Position numbers and translations under genes: made by a program. Below the pieces are notes generated by a model, which saw nothing but the letters and a program-made list of their open reading frames with translations, was not told the DNA's origin and made no database searches. A stretch of DNA of 64,000 nt, taken from the NCBI RefSeq assembly GCF_016031655.1, contig NZ_JACCHQ010000001.1, forward strand, positions 806,001 through 870,000. Direction: 5' to 3'. Positions 54,046 to 63,972 of this stretch are shown one piece after another. Position 1 is the stretch's first letter, and each line of letters starts with the position of its first letter. This DNA is from Bradyrhizobium glycinis. Lineage in GTDB: Bacteria > Pseudomonadota > Alphaproteobacteria > Rhizobiales > Xanthobacteraceae.

Positions 54046-55818
54046 ATGCATCGCTACCGGTCACATACATGCGGCGCGCTCCGCGAGAGCAATATCGGCG
54101 AGACCATCCGCCTCTCCGGCTGGGTCCATCGCGTCCGCGACCATGGCGGCGTGCTGTTCATCGACCTGCGCGACCATTACGGCCTGGCCCAGTGCGTGGT
54201 CGATCCGGACTCGGCGGCGTTCTCGCTCGCCGAAAAGCTGCGTTCGGAATTCGTGGTCAAGATGGACGGCAAGGTCCGCCGCCGCCCCGAAGGCACCGAC
54301 AATGATGACCTGCCTACCGGCAAGGTCGAGGTCTATGTCAACGAGATCGAGGTGCTGGGCCCGGCCGGCGACCTGCCGCTGCCGGTGTTCGGCGACCAGG
54401 AATATCCCGAAGACATCCGCCTGAAGTATCGCTTCCTGGACCTCCGCCGCGAGAAGCTGCACCAGAACATCATGACGCGCGTCGAGATCATCAAGTCGAT
54501 GCGCCGGCGCATGGAGGGGCAGGGCTTCTTCGAGTTCAACACACCGATCCTGACCGCGTCCTCGCCGGAAGGCGCACGCGACTTCCTCGTCCCGTCGCGC
54601 ATCCATCCCGGCAAGTTCTACGCGCTGCCGCAGGCGCCACAGCAGTACAAGCAGCTGCTCATGATGAGCGGCTTCGATCGCTATTTCCAGATCGCGCCCT
54701 GTTTCCGCGACGAGGACCCGCGCGCCGACCGTCTGCCCGGCGAGTTCTACCAGCTCGACGTCGAAATGAGCTTCGTCACGCAGGAAGACGTGTTCGCGGC
54801 GATGGAGCCGGTGATCACGGGCGTCTTTGAAGAGTTTGCCAAGGGCAAGCCGGTCACCAAGGGCTGGCGCCGGATTCCGTTCGCGGAAGCGCTGCGCAAG
54901 TATGGCAGCGACAAGCCGGACCTGCGCAACCCCATCGAGATGCAGGACGTCTCCGAGCACTTCCGCGGCTCCGGCTTCAAGGTGTTCGCGCGCATGTTAG
55001 AGGATCCCAAGAACCAGGTCTGGGCGATTCCCGCAGCGGGCGGCGGCAGCCGCGCCTTCTGCGACCGCATGAACTCGTGGGCGCAAGGCGAGGGACAGCC
55101 CGGCCTCGGCTACATCATGTGGCGCGAGGGCGGCGAGGGCGCCGGTCCCCTCGCCAACAACATCGGGCCCGAGCGCACCGCCGCGATCCGCGCACAGCTC
55201 GGCGTCAAGGAAGGCGATGCCGCCTTCTTCGTCGCCGGCGATCCCGACAAGTTCTGGAAGTTCTCAGGGCTTGCCCGCAACAAGGTCGGCGAGGAATTGA
55301 ACCTCACCGACAAGGAGCGGTTCGAGCTCGCCTGGATCGTCGACTTCCCGATGTACGAGTACAACGAGGACGACAAGAAGGTCGACTTCTCGCACAACCC
55401 GTTCTCGATGCCGCAAGGCGGGCTGGAGGCGCTGAAGAGCCAGGATCCACTGACCATCAAGGCGTTCCAGTACGACATTACCTGCAACGGCTACGAGATC
55501 GCCTCGGGCGGCATCCGCAACCACGTGCCGGAAGCCATGGTGAAGGCGTTCGAGATCGCAGGTTACGGCGAGCAGGAAGTGGTCGAGCGGTTCGGCGGCA
55601 TGTACCGCGCCTTCCAGTACGGCGCCCCGCCGCACGGCGGCATGGCCGCAGGCGTCGACCGCATCGTGATGCTGCTCTGCGGCACCACGAATTTGCGCGA
55701 GATCTCGCTGTTCCCGATGAACCAGCAGGCCATGGACCTCCTGATGGGCGCCCCGTCGGAAGCCACCACGAAACAGCTCCGCGAGCTGCACATCCGGGTG
55801 AACCTGCCGCAGAAGTGA
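54046..55818 (+). CDS. aspS: Aspartyl-tRNA synthetase
   Basis: 590 residues, class II synthetase of the bacterial type. OB-fold anticodon domain (about 1-105, [20 protein letters not shown]), motif 2 [19 protein letters not shown] (about 220), GAD insertion domain (about 290-410), motif 3 [14 protein letters not shown] (about 535). The GEFYQLD spelling is common in alphaproteobacteria. Many of these enzymes are non-discriminating and also charge tRNA-Asn, but that cannot be read from sequence here. Confidence 0.97.
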   Translation: MHRYRSHTCGALRESNIGETIRLSGWVHRVRDHGGVLFIDLRDHYGLAQCVVDPDSAAFSLAEKLRSEFVVKMDGKVRRRPEGTDNDDLPTGKVEVYVNEIEVLGPAGDLPLPVFGDQEYPEDIRLKYRFLDLRREKLHQNIMTRVEIIKSMRRRMEGQGFFEFNTPILTASSPEGARDFLVPSRIHPGKFYALPQAPQQYKQLLMMSGFDRYFQIAPCFRDEDPRADRLPGEFYQLDVEMSFVTQEDVFAAMEPVITGVFEEFAKGKPVTKGWRRIPFAEALRKYGSDKPDLRNPIEMQDVSEHFRGSGFKVFARMLEDPKNQVWAIPAAGGGSRAFCDRMNSWAQGEGQPGLGYIMWREGGEGAGPLANNIGPERTAAIRAQLGVKEGDAAFFVAGDPDKFWKFSGLARNKVGEELNLTDKERFELAWIVDFPMYEYNEDDKKVDFSHNPFSMPQGGLEALKSQDPLTIKAFQYDITCNGYEIASGGIRNHVPEAMVKAFEIAGYGEQEVVERFGGMYRAFQYGAPPHGGMAAGVDRIVMLLCGTTNLREISLFPMNQQAMDLLMGAPSEATTKQLRELHIRVNLPQK

Positions 55819-55829
55819 CGCTGTTCTTA

Positions 55830-55915
55830 CCCCGTCATTGGGAGCGCAGCGAAGCAATCCAGAATCTTTCCGCGGAGGGACTCTGGATTGCTTCGCTGTG
55901 CTCGCAATGACGGGG
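55830..55915. repeat. Palindromic intergenic repeat, copy 3
   Basis: CCCCGTCATTG ... CAATGACGGGG at the ends and GAAGCAATCCAGAATC ... ACTCTGGATTGCTTCG inside, CCGCGG in the centre. The left outer arm has GGGAG for GCGAG. Lies 12 bases after the aspS stop, between convergent aspS and the 657-residue gene. Confidence 0.85.
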
Positions 55916-55962
55916 TGGGATTTTCGCCAGGCCAGTTGCCGGCGCTTTCGCAGCAATAAGCC

Positions 55963-57936
55963 TCACAACCCCGTCGAGGCCTCGATCCTGAACTGCGCCA
56001 GCGCGATGGTTGGTTCCTGGTCGAGGACATCCATCAGCTGAAGCACCGGCAGCTTGCCGAGCGGTGTCAGCCTGATGCTCAGCGTTTGCCCTGAGGTCTC
56101 GACGAAGCCGGCGAGTGCATCGACCGCGACCTTGGCATCGAGATTGGAGGCGGCGATCTTCTCGCCCTGGGCCCGGATCATCGCGACGATGGCGCTGCGC
56201 GCCCCATCGCGGCTGACATTCTGCATGCGCGCGAACTGGGCCACGACCAGATCGACCACGCCGCGGTCGCGCAAGGAGAGCTCGATCGCGCCGGTCTCGA
56301 CCTGCGCCAACTGACCCATCACCTCGGACGGGTCCGTCGTGGTGAAGAGATCGCGCGGCACCTTGGCAAGGGCCACGCTCACCTGCGCCCTGGCGAGATT
56401 GCCGAGATCGAGCGTGGCGGGTGCGAGCGCGAATGCGCCCGACGATTCCGTCCAGGCCGCGCCGAGATCGAGGTCGATCGCGAGCTTGTCCACGCCTGCC
56501 ACGATCAGCGGCTGCAGCGCCGGATTGGCGGGATCGGTCGGCGTGACCATCTTCACGACCAGATTTGCCTTGCTCGGGATCGATCCCACCAGCTGGCCCC
56601 AGTTCAGGCTGATGGTGTCGATGGTGATGGGCTGCCGCGCGGCGTTGTGGGGCGCAACCACGCCCTTGACCTCGGCGCCTTCGAGCACGCGGAACAGGCC
56701 CAGCATCTCTTCGGGCGGGGGCGGCTGGCCCTGCCTGCTGATGCCGGCCGCCCAGCGCATCAGGTTTGCCGCGCTGAACGATTTCAGCGCGAAGCGCTCC
56801 ATCTTGAACGGCCCTTGCGGAGACGGCGTGTCGACGCCTTCGATCGCGAATTCGCCGTCGTGGTATCTGACCGCCTTGATCGTGGCCGTTCCTTGCGGAA
56901 GGCCCATCGACGTCTTGCCGATCTCGATCCGACCAATGCGAAGACCCTCATAGTATCCGGCGAGCTTCTCCATCACCTCGCGCGATTGCGCGGCGGTTGC
57001 GACCACCGACCGGTCCGTCGGCATGAGTGCAACGATCTCGGCCGGCCGGAATTTGGAGGGCTGCACCGCGATGTCCTCGAACCTGATCCCGTCGATCTCC
57101 ATCCGCATGCCCTGACTGGATTTCAGCACATAGGGGCCCGCCGAGATCTGCCTGTAGATGCGGTGATAGCTGTCGTCGGCGGCCTTCTGCGGGTCGAGCG
57201 CCGCGGCAATTGCGGTCGTGTCGAAATCGTTGACGATGATGTTGGAGAGGTCGCCGGTGAGCTTGTCCGGTTTGCCCGGCTGCGGCACGTCGATGGTGAA
57301 GACGGCGCGATCGACCTTCATGGCCTCCAGCTTGCCGCGCTTGAGATTCTGGATCGCCAGCCCGGAATAGGTGATTTCGCCGCTTCCAGCGGCGGTGCCG
57401 CTCGCGTCGAAGGTCATGGTCAGCGTCGGAGCCGCGACTGATGATGCCGTGATTCTTGCGTATTGTTCGAGCACGTGACGATAAATGTCGAACAAGGAGC
57501 CGCCCGCCGGCGGATTGCCGCCGCGAATGGGGCCGGCATAGGCCCGGAGAGTGAGCTGCGGGATCTTGTAGGATGCCTTCAGCTTCGCGGCGCCAACCTG
57601 GTCCAGGGCGACGTCGAAGCCACTGATGTCGATGCTGTCGGCCGAGAAGCTGGCATCGTCGATCAGGCGAACGCCGGTGCCCTTGATGCCGGCGATCTTG
57701 ACCTGCGCTTGCGGCTGGCCGGCTGGCGTGATTGCGATGTCGTCGACCGTGAGCGTCCGGGTCGCGAGCTCGAAGGTGATCTTGCCATGGCTCGCTTTGC
57801 CACCGCCCGAGCGGATTTGCGCGAACGCCGCCTCGACCTCGCTGGTCGCCCGGTGCTGGACATAGAGGTTGAAGCCGAACCATCCTCCCGCAGCGAGCAC
57901 GGCAGCCACGACCAGGCCGATCAGGATTCGCTTCAT
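55963..57936 (-). CDS. Large membrane-anchored protein, unknown function
   Basis: 657 residues from ATG 57936 (GGAG upstream). N-terminal anchor (residues 4-26, RILIGLVVAAVLAAGGWFGF), then a long periplasmic region with repeated beta-type segments (GKITFELATRTLTVDDIAI, LTGDLSNIIVNDFDTTAIAA, in parts). The layout recalls AsmA-like or DUF945-type proteins of the periplasm, but I cannot place it in a family. A frame starting at 57978 adds 14 residues. Divergent from maeB. Confidence 0.82.
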   Translation of the reverse strand: MKRILIGLVVAAVLAAGGWFGFNLYVQHRATSEVEAAFAQIRSGGGKASHGKITFELATRTLTVDDIAITPAGQPQAQVKIAGIKGTGVRLIDDASFSADSIDISGFDVALDQVGAAKLKASYKIPQLTLRAYAGPIRGGNPPAGGSLFDIYRHVLEQYARITASSVAAPTLTMTFDASGTAAGSGEITYSGLAIQNLKRGKLEAMKVDRAVFTIDVPQPGKPDKLTGDLSNIIVNDFDTTAIAAALDPQKAADDSYHRIYRQISAGPYVLKSSQGMRMEIDGIRFEDIAVQPSKFRPAEIVALMPTDRSVVATAAQSREVMEKLAGYYEGLRIGRIEIGKTSMGLPQGTATIKAVRYHDGEFAIEGVDTPSPQGPFKMERFALKSFSAANLMRWAAGISRQGQPPPPEEMLGLFRVLEGAEVKGVVAPHNAARQPITIDTISLNWGQLVGSIPSKANLVVKMVTPTDPANPALQPLIVAGVDKLAIDLDLGAAWTESSGAFALAPATLDLGNLARAQVSVALAKVPRDLFTTTDPSEVMGQLAQVETGAIELSLRDRGVVDLVVAQFARMQNVSRDGARSAIVAMIRAQGEKIAASNLDAKVAVDALAGFVETSGQTLSIRLTPLGKLPVLQLMDVLDQEPTIALAQFRIEASTGL

Positions 57937-58182
57937 TCCCAGCTCCAGTTGCTCGTTTCGCACCGCGCAACCTGCCATATTCGCGAAACGCCGCGCGGTC
58001 CAGAGAAAGCTTTGGTTTCAAATATTTGACGGCGCGCCCTGTTGACGGGGACGCAATCGGATGTTGCCACCGGGCCTTCGGCCGTGCTTCATCCCGTTTC
58101 CATGACCCGGAAATGCGGTCCGCTTCGGCCGTCGCTCCGGATCCTGCATTTTTGAGGCCGGTAACGCGAGGCGAGACACCGC

Positions 58183-60492
58183 ATGTCGTCCTATTCTGAT
58201 GATCTCCACCAGGCGGCGCTCGCCTACCACCGTCTGCCGCGCCCTGGAAAGCTCGAGATCCAGGCAAGCAAGCCGCTTGCCAACCAGCGCGACCTCGCGC
58301 TGGCCTATTCGCCGGGGGTCGCCGCGGCCTGCACCGAGATCGCCAAGAACCCGGCCGAGGCGGCCACGCTCACCACGCGCGCCAATCTGGTTGCCGTGGT
58401 CTCCAACGGCACCGCGGTGCTCGGCCTCGGCAATATCGGCCCGCTGGCCTCCAAGCCGGTGATGGAAGGCAAGGCGGTCCTGTTCAAGAAATTCGCCGGC
58501 ATCGACGTGTTCGACATCGAGATCGCCGCCGACACCATCGACCGCGTGGTCGAGACCGTGGCCGCGCTGGAGCCGACCTTCGGCGGCATCAATCTGGAGG
58601 ACATCCGCGGACCGGAATGCTTCGAGATCGAAGCGCGCCTGAAGGAGCGCATGAAGATCCCGGTCTTCCACGACGACCAGCACGGCACTGCGATCATCGT
58701 CGCCGCCGCCATCGTCAATGGCCTCAGGCTGAACGGCAAGAAGCTGTCCGACGTCAAGATCGTGGCGTCGGGAGCAGGGGCCGCCGCGATCGCGACACTC
58801 AATCTCCTGGTCTCGATGGGCGCGCAGCGCAAGAACATCTGGGTCTGCGACATCGACGGCCTCGTGCACGAGGGCCGCAACACCTCGATGGACCGCTGGA
58901 AGGCGGTGTATGCGCAGAAGACCGACAAGCGCACGCTTGCCGAGGTCATCGGCGGCGCCGACATCTTCATCGGGCTCTCGGCGCCGGGCGTGCTCAAGCC
59001 TGATATGGCCAAGGCGATGGGCGACAAGCCTTTGATCATGGCGCTCGCCAATCCGGTGCCGGAAATCATGCCGGAAGAGGCGCGCAAGGCGCGCCCCGAC
59101 GCCATGATCTGCACCGGCCGTTCCGACTACCCGAACCAGGTCAACAACGTCCTCTGCTTTCCCTTCATCTTCCGCGGCGCGCTCGATGTCGGCGCCACCG
59201 CGATCAACGAGGAGATGAAGCACGCCGCCGTCGAAGCCATCGCTCAGCTCGCGCGCGAGGCGCCGTCGGATGCGGTTGCGCAAGGTTTCGACACCGGCGA
59301 GACGCAGGGCTTCGGTCCGGGCTCGCTGATCCCGAGCCCCTTTGATCCCAGGTTGATTCTCCGCATCGCGCCGGCCGTGGCGAAGGCGGCGATGGAATCG
59401 GGCGTCGCAACGCGTCCCATCACCAATTTCGACGAATACAGGGCGCTGCTCGAGCGCTTCGCCTTCCGCTCCGGCCTCGTCATGAAGCCGATGTTCGCCA
59501 AGGCCAAGACCCAGCCGGTGCGCGTGATCTATGCCGAAGGCGAGGATGAGCGCGTGCTGCGCGCCACGCAAGTCGTGCTGGAGGAAAAGCTGGCACGGCC
59601 GATCCTGGTCGGCCGTCCGTCGGTCGTGGAGGCGCGCATCAAGCGCTTCGGCCTCTCGATCCGCGCCGGCAAGGATTTCGACCTGGTCAACCCCGAGGAC
59701 GATCCGCGCTACCGTTCCTACGTGCAGTCCTATGTCGAGGTCGCCGGTCGCCGCGGCGTGACGCCGGATGCGGCGCGCACCGTGGTGCGCACCAACAACA
59801 CGGTGATCGCGGCGCTTGCGGTGACGCGCGGTGAGGCGGACGCGATGCTCTGCGGCGTCGAGGGCCGCTACATGAGCCATCTGCGCCATGTCCGCGAGAT
59901 CGTCGGCTTCTCGCCGGGGATCAGCGACTACGCGGCGCTGGCGCTATTGATCACCAGCAAGGGCGCCTTCTTCATCGCCGACACACAGGTGCGGCCCAAT
60001 CCGAGCGCGGAAGAGCTCGCCGAGATCGCATCGCTCGCCGCGGTCCACGTCCAGCGCTTCACCATCAAGCCGAAAATCGCCTTTGTCTCGCATTCGGATT
60101 TCGGCAGCTACGACACCGATTCCTCGCGCAAGATGCGGCTGGCGACCCAGCTTCTGAAAGACAAGCATCCGGAGATCGAGGCCGACGGCGAAATGCAGGG
60201 CGACACCGCACTCTCCGCAGCTGCGCGAAGGATGGTGCTGCCGCATTCCAAGCTAGAGGGCGAGGCCAACATCCTCATCATGCCGACCCTGGATACCGCC
60301 AACGTCGCCTATCAGATGATCAAGTCGCTGGCGGACGCGCTGCCCGTCGGCCCCATCCTGGTCGGCCCGGCGCGGCCCGCTCATATCCTCACCCCCTCGG
60401 TGACGGCACGCGGCATCCTCAACATGACCGCGGTCGCTGTGGTGGAAGCGCAGGAACGCGCCTCGCGCCAGCAGCCGACGTTGTTCACGTAA
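58183..60492 (+). CDS. maeB: NADP-dependent malic enzyme with phosphotransacetylase-like C domain (MaeB type)
   Basis: Oxidatively decarboxylates malate to pyruvate. 769 residues. Malic N domain with [28 protein letters not shown]; catalytic [30 protein letters not shown]-fold [14 protein letters not shown] (about 195). The C-terminal third (about 430-769) matches phosphate acetyltransferases ([31 protein letters not shown]) and is regulatory rather than transferase-active in known MaeB enzymes. In rhizobia such enzymes feed pyruvate during growth on C4-dicarboxylates. Confidence 0.97.
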   Translation: MSSYSDDLHQAALAYHRLPRPGKLEIQASKPLANQRDLALAYSPGVAAACTEIAKNPAEAATLTTRANLVAVVSNGTAVLGLGNIGPLASKPVMEGKAVLFKKFAGIDVFDIEIAADTIDRVVETVAALEPTFGGINLEDIRGPECFEIEARLKERMKIPVFHDDQHGTAIIVAAAIVNGLRLNGKKLSDVKIVASGAGAAAIATLNLLVSMGAQRKNIWVCDIDGLVHEGRNTSMDRWKAVYAQKTDKRTLAEVIGGADIFIGLSAPGVLKPDMAKAMGDKPLIMALANPVPEIMPEEARKARPDAMICTGRSDYPNQVNNVLCFPFIFRGALDVGATAINEEMKHAAVEAIAQLAREAPSDAVAQGFDTGETQGFGPGSLIPSPFDPRLILRIAPAVAKAAMESGVATRPITNFDEYRALLERFAFRSGLVMKPMFAKAKTQPVRVIYAEGEDERVLRATQVVLEEKLARPILVGRPSVVEARIKRFGLSIRAGKDFDLVNPEDDPRYRSYVQSYVEVAGRRGVTPDAARTVVRTNNTVIAALAVTRGEADAMLCGVEGRYMSHLRHVREIVGFSPGISDYAALALLITSKGAFFIADTQVRPNPSAEELAEIASLAAVHVQRFTIKPKIAFVSHSDFGSYDTDSSRKMRLATQLLKDKHPEIEADGEMQGDTALSAAARRMVLPHSKLEGEANILIMPTLDTANVAYQMIKSLADALPVGPILVGPARPAHILTPSVTARGILNMTAVAVVEAQERASRQQPTLFT

Positions 60493-60514
60493 GGCGGTTT
60501 GCGACGCTGCCTTC

Positions 60515-60660
60515 GCCTCTCCCCGCGTGCGGGGGGAGGCCGGAATTTGCGAGAGCAAATTCCGGGTGAGGGGGACTCTCCGCGAGTCCGACTCTCACCG
60601 TGATTGCGGAAGCAGCCCCTCACCCCAACCCTCTCCCCGCAAGAACGGGGCCAGGGGCGC
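60515..60660. repeat. Second family of palindromic intergenic repeat behind maeB
   Basis: Nested hairpins in tandem: CCTCTCCCCGC..GCGGGGGGAGG, CGGAATTTGC GAGA GCAAATTCCG (60541-60564, perfect 10-base stem), GGACTC..GAGTCC, and a final CCCCTCACC..CCAGGGG segment. It reads like a highly structured intergenic element of the kind scattered in bradyrhizobial genomes and could also end maeB transcription. Confidence 0.7.
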
Positions 60661-60786
60661 ACCATCCGAGCCTTTTGATCTCAAGCTTTTCAAAGCAGTT
60701 CGCCATTTCCCCGTTTGTAAACCGGCGCACGACTCTCCATAATCCCTTCAAGCGTTCCGCGCTCTGAGCTTGCCAAGAGGCCGATC

Positions 60787-61239
60787 ATGCCAGCGTTCGT
60801 GACTTTCGGGCGAATCCTGTTCGCCGTGCTGTTCATCTACACGGGCGCGACCAAGCTTTTTGCCATCCAGGCCACCGCCGACTTCATCGCCACCAAGCTC
60901 GTGGTGCCCGACGTCATCGCGCCTTACGCCAAGCAGGTCGAGACGGCGACCGCCATGACCATGCCGCAGCTCTTGGCGATCGCGATCGGCGGGCTCGAGA
61001 TCATCGCAGGCCTGATGATCGCGCTGAATTTCGGCGCGCGTTTCTTCGCGATGCTGCTGATCGTCTACGTCGCGGTCGCCACCGTCCTGTTCTACGATTT
61101 CTGGAATCAGCCGGCCCCCGACAACGCCAAGATGCTGGTCGACGCGCTCAAGAACCTCTCGATCATCGGCGCGCTCTGCATGATCATCGGCTACGGCCGC
61201 ACCACCCGCCCGGCCGAGGCGGCCTACGGCGACGTCTAG
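60787..61239 (+). CDS. DoxX-family membrane protein
   Basis: 150 residues with four membrane segments. GRILFAVLFIYTGATKLFAI at the start and GGLEIIAGLMIALNFGARFF in the middle match DoxX, small membrane proteins linked to thiosulfate/quinone or redox tasks. The substrate is not evident. Ends 21 bases from the convergent RDD-like gene. Confidence 0.88.
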   Translation: MPAFVTFGRILFAVLFIYTGATKLFAIQATADFIATKLVVPDVIAPYAKQVETATAMTMPQLLAIAIGGLEIIAGLMIALNFGARFFAMLLIVYVAVATVLFYDFWNQPAPDNAKMLVDALKNLSIIGALCMIIGYGRTTRPAEAAYGDV

Positions 61240-61260
61240 GGCAGGGTATGACCGCCGCTT

Positions 61261-61515
61261 CTAACGCGCGCCGAGGATGCGCTGCCAGAGCGTGCCACCC
61301 AGCACCTTCCAGCCAAGATAGAAGTACAGGGTGATCAGGGCAAACAGCACAAGAGCGGACGCGCCGTGCAGGCTGAAACCGTCCTTCGTTGTCTCGCCGG
61401 TAGCGGCGCCGACGGAATAGCCGCCGACGAAGAACACCGTCAGGAAGTCGAGAAAGCCGGCGAGGCCACGGCGCCAAAAAGGTTTTGGCGTCGATCGAGT
61501 ATTGCTTGTCGACAT
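61261..61515 (-). CDS. Small RDD-like membrane protein
   Basis: 84 residues, two membrane segments (about 19-36 and 49-68). WRRGLAGFLDFLTVFFVGGY and WKVLGGTLWQRILGAR match the start and end of RDD-family proteins in shortened form. AGGAGG ribosome site. Possibly with the secreted protein gene at 61582, 66 bases upstream. Confidence 0.72.
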   Translation of the reverse strand: MSTSNTRSTPKPFWRRGLAGFLDFLTVFFVGGYSVGAATGETTKDGFSLHGASALVLFALITLYFYLGWKVLGGTLWQRILGAR

Positions 61516-61581
61516 CGAAGCAACCTCCTCTTGGCAGCCGCGCCGGACCGCCGGCTCAGGATTTCCCGTCTCGGCGTCTCG

Positions 61582-62061
61582 TCAGAGTTTCTTGGCATCG
61601 ACGTCGATGCCGATGACCTTCCAGGCATTGTCGCTTTGCGCAAAACGCAGCTTGTACTTGACCCGGACATCGTCGTTCTTGAACTCGCCGGCGAGAACAA
61701 GCGCACCTTCCGAATCGAGCTTGGCCTTCTGCTGTGATTCGTAGTCGTCGGTGACGATCCCCTCGAAGAACAACTTCTTGCTGCGGAAGGATTCGAACGC
61801 GGCCGCCAGCTTCTCGGCCGTCATTTGTTCTTGGAACTGCTTCGAGCCCTTGGCAAGCAGGACCGAGTAGTTCCCGGTCATGTTGGCGTCGTTGAAGGTC
61901 ATCAGCGTCGTGCGAACCAGCACGTCCTGCTCGTCGTCGGTCGGCAGGTCGATGGCGTACGCCGATGACGGCGACATCGCTGACAGGAAGGTCAGTGACA
62001 CCAGGACGGCGATGGCGCCGAGAAACTTGCGGCAGGAGAGGGAGGCAAAAATCGAACGCAT
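61582..62061 (-). CDS. Small exported protein, DUF4864-like
   Basis: 159 residues from ATG 62061. Signal peptide to about residue 37 (LSAMSPSSAYA). The mature part, with FNDANMTGNYSVLLAKGSKQF, RSKKLFFEGIVTDDYES and VLAGEFKNDDVRVKYKLRF, resembles NTF2-like periplasmic proteins. No function known. A longer frame starts at 62133. The 329 bases upstream hold no gene. Confidence 0.78.
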   Translation of the reverse strand: MRSIFASLSCRKFLGAIAVLVSLTFLSAMSPSSAYAIDLPTDDEQDVLVRTTLMTFNDANMTGNYSVLLAKGSKQFQEQMTAEKLAAAFESFRSKKLFFEGIVTDDYESQQKAKLDSEGALVLAGEFKNDDVRVKYKLRFAQSDNAWKVIGIDVDAKKL

Positions 62062-62390
62062 GGTCTCTTTGTCCTTAATGAGAGGCCGGGCTATCGCCAG
62101 AGAGCGGAATGAAGTCGCATATGCGATCTGCATAACAGAGAAGTTCTAATTTTTTGCTCGTGTGGGAAGGAGCTTTGGCTTCGCCGGTTCACGGCGCCTT
62201 AAACAGGCTCGGGATGAGAACGTCTTGACTCCGCCGCACCCTCGCCATTCGGTACGGCTCTCTCTGTCTGCAACCGGGGATGCAGGAGCGTGCGCGACGA
62301 CGGGCGCGGGCCGCGGCGATTCCCTGAAAGCGGGCGGCTGGCTTCGGCGGCTCACAGCGGACTGGCGGCGATTTGCACCATGATCGTGAG
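62062..62390. other. Intergenic region with one short palindrome
   Basis: 329 bases, no gene supported. TCGCATATGCGA (62115-62126) is a perfect 12-base palindrome 54 bases before the ATG at 62061; its meaning is unknown. Confidence 0.5.
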
Positions 62391-62942
62391 CTATTTTCGC
62401 CGCCACGGTGTCACGGTCACCTCATGCGCGGCGTCGAGAAGGTACGGCGCACCCGGCTTCATCCCGTGCGCAGCCAGCACCTCGTGAGGCGTTCGCTGGG
62501 GCACACCGACGAAGCAGCCCTCGCCGCCGGGCAGCCGCACATGCGGAGCCTCCGAGAGCCAGAACGTGTCGTAGCGATCCATGAACAGGTCGAACACGAC
62601 CGGGCCGCCGATGACCGCGACCATGCCGGAGGCGACGTCGGCGAAGGCGCAGGCCTCCTCGAAGCTGGCATGGGCCGGATTCCACAGCGTCGCGTTCGGC
62701 ATCTCCGGATCGACGGTGAGGTCCCTGATCTTGCGGGTCAGGATCAGCCGCTTGCGCTTGGCCGAATTCGGCTGCTGCTCGTGCGAGTTGCGGCCGTGCA
62801 CGATCAGCGCGGCGCGATCGAGCGCCTGCTCGAAGAACCGTTTGTCGCCTTCGAACTTCAGGCTGCCGGGCATGACGCGGCCCGCGTCGGCCAGCATGCC
62901 GTCCGCCGAGACGATGACGTAGCCTTCGAAGCGGAAAGACAA
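62391..62942 (-). CDS. Dihydrofolate reductase / RibD C-terminal-type protein
   Basis: 183 residues with an unusual TTG start at 62942. FEGYVIVSADGMLADAGRV, DRAALIVHGRNSH, VIGGPVVFDLFMDRYDTFWL and ending HEVTVTPWRRK match the RibD_C/DHFR-like reductase fold, which reduces small nucleotide or pterin-type substrates with NADPH. Which reaction is unknown. Starts seven bases after the stop of the polysaccharide deacetylase on the same strand. Confidence 0.86.
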   Translation of the reverse strand: MSFRFEGYVIVSADGMLADAGRVMPGSLKFEGDKRFFEQALDRAALIVHGRNSHEQQPNSAKRKRLILTRKIRDLTVDPEMPNATLWNPAHASFEEACAFADVASGMVAVIGGPVVFDLFMDRYDTFWLSEAPHVRLPGGEGCFVGVPQRTPHEVLAAHGMKPGAPYLLDAAHEVTVTPWRRK

Positions 62943-62949
62943 TGGCCTG

Positions 62950-63972
62950 CTATTCGGAGACGGTGGTCACCACCGAATTGACCGGGCGCTGGCTCACCGT
63001 CGGCAGCTTGATGTCCTTGAGCAGCTGCTGGTCGTGTTCCGGCAGGGTCGAGGCCGGGAACTTGGCACGCATCGCCACCACCTTGTAGCCGCCGGCCTTC
63101 AGCCGCTTGAGCAGCTCGGGTAGGGCCTCCGCGGTGTGCTTCTGGAAGTCGTGCATCAGGACGATGCCCTTGCCCTTGGTGTCGAGCTTCTTCATCACGG
63201 TCTCGACCACCTTCTCGGGCTTGGAGGCCTTGAAGTCGAACGAGTCGATGTCGCAGGAGAAGATCCCGACATTGCGGTTGCCGAGATAGGTGACCATCTC
63301 CGGCGGATGCTGCAGCGCCGGGAAGCGGAAGAACGGCGCGGGCGAGATGCCGCCCAGCGCCCACTTCACCGCCGCAAAGCCCTTCTCGATCTCTTCCTTG
63401 CGCTGCGCTTCGTTGAGCTTCTTGTTGTTGAGGTTGGCGTGCGACCAGGTGTGGGCGCCGACGGTGTGGCCAGCGGCGTAGACCTGCTTCAGGATCTCCG
63501 GCTCATAGGTCGCATGCTTGCCGATGATGAAGAAGATTCCGGTGGTGCATTCGTCCGCGAGGGCCTTGAGCACCGCGGGCGTGTTGCGCGGCCAGGGGCC
63601 GTCGTCGAAGGTCAGCACCACCTCGTGGTCGCGCAGGAAGTCGAGTTCCTTGAAATGCTCGAAGCCGAAGCCGGGACCGCCCGTGGTGTCGATCTCGACG
63701 GTGCGGGCGACGCCGAGGGCGCCCGGCGTGTTGCAGGCCGCGCGGGCCGGCTGCGGCGCCTGTTTCGGCGGGGGCGGATTGACGAAGCCCGCTGGCGCCG
63801 CGGCCGCTGCTGCGGGCGCTGGAGCTGCAGGGGACGTCGCAGCCGCCGGTGTTGCCGCCGGCGCGGCTTGCGGTGCGGCCGCGGGCTTCGCGGCCGGCGT
63901 CTGCGACCATGCGGCGCCGGTCATCGCAACCGACATCGCCGCTGCTAGAATCAGTCCTGCCGCCACGCGCAT
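62950..63972 (-). CDS. Exported polysaccharide deacetylase (NodB-homology family)
   Basis: 340 residues. Signal peptide to about residue 24 (SVAMTGAAWSQ), an Ala-Pro-rich linker (about 25-62), then the NodB domain: motif 1 LTFDDGPWPRN (metal Asp), motif 2 GAHTWSHANL (H-x-x-x-H), motif 3 APFFRFPALQHP, and VLMHDFQKHTAEALP. Removes acetyl groups from envelope or exported polysaccharide. ATG 63972. Likely co-transcribed with the reductase behind it. Confidence 0.94.
   Translation of the reverse strand: MRVAAGLILAAAMSVAMTGAAWSQTPAAKPAAAPQAAPAATPAAATSPAAPAPAAAAAAPAGFVNPPPPKQAPQPARAACNTPGALGVARTVEIDTTGGPGFGFEHFKELDFLRDHEVVLTFDDGPWPRNTPAVLKALADECTTGIFFIIGKHATYEPEILKQVYAAGHTVGAHTWSHANLNNKKLNEAQRKEEIEKGFAAVKWALGGISPAPFFRFPALQHPPEMVTYLGNRNVGIFSCDIDSFDFKASKPEKVVETVMKKLDTKGKGIVLMHDFQKHTAEALPELLKRLKAGGYKVVAMRAKFPASTLPEHDQQLLKDIKLPTVSQRPVNSVVTTVSE

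Noticed and set aside
58018..59889. 623-codon minus-strand open frame opposite maeB
   Set aside because: Composition typical of antisense frames (Arg, Ala, Asp, His-rich); maeB on the plus strand is certain.
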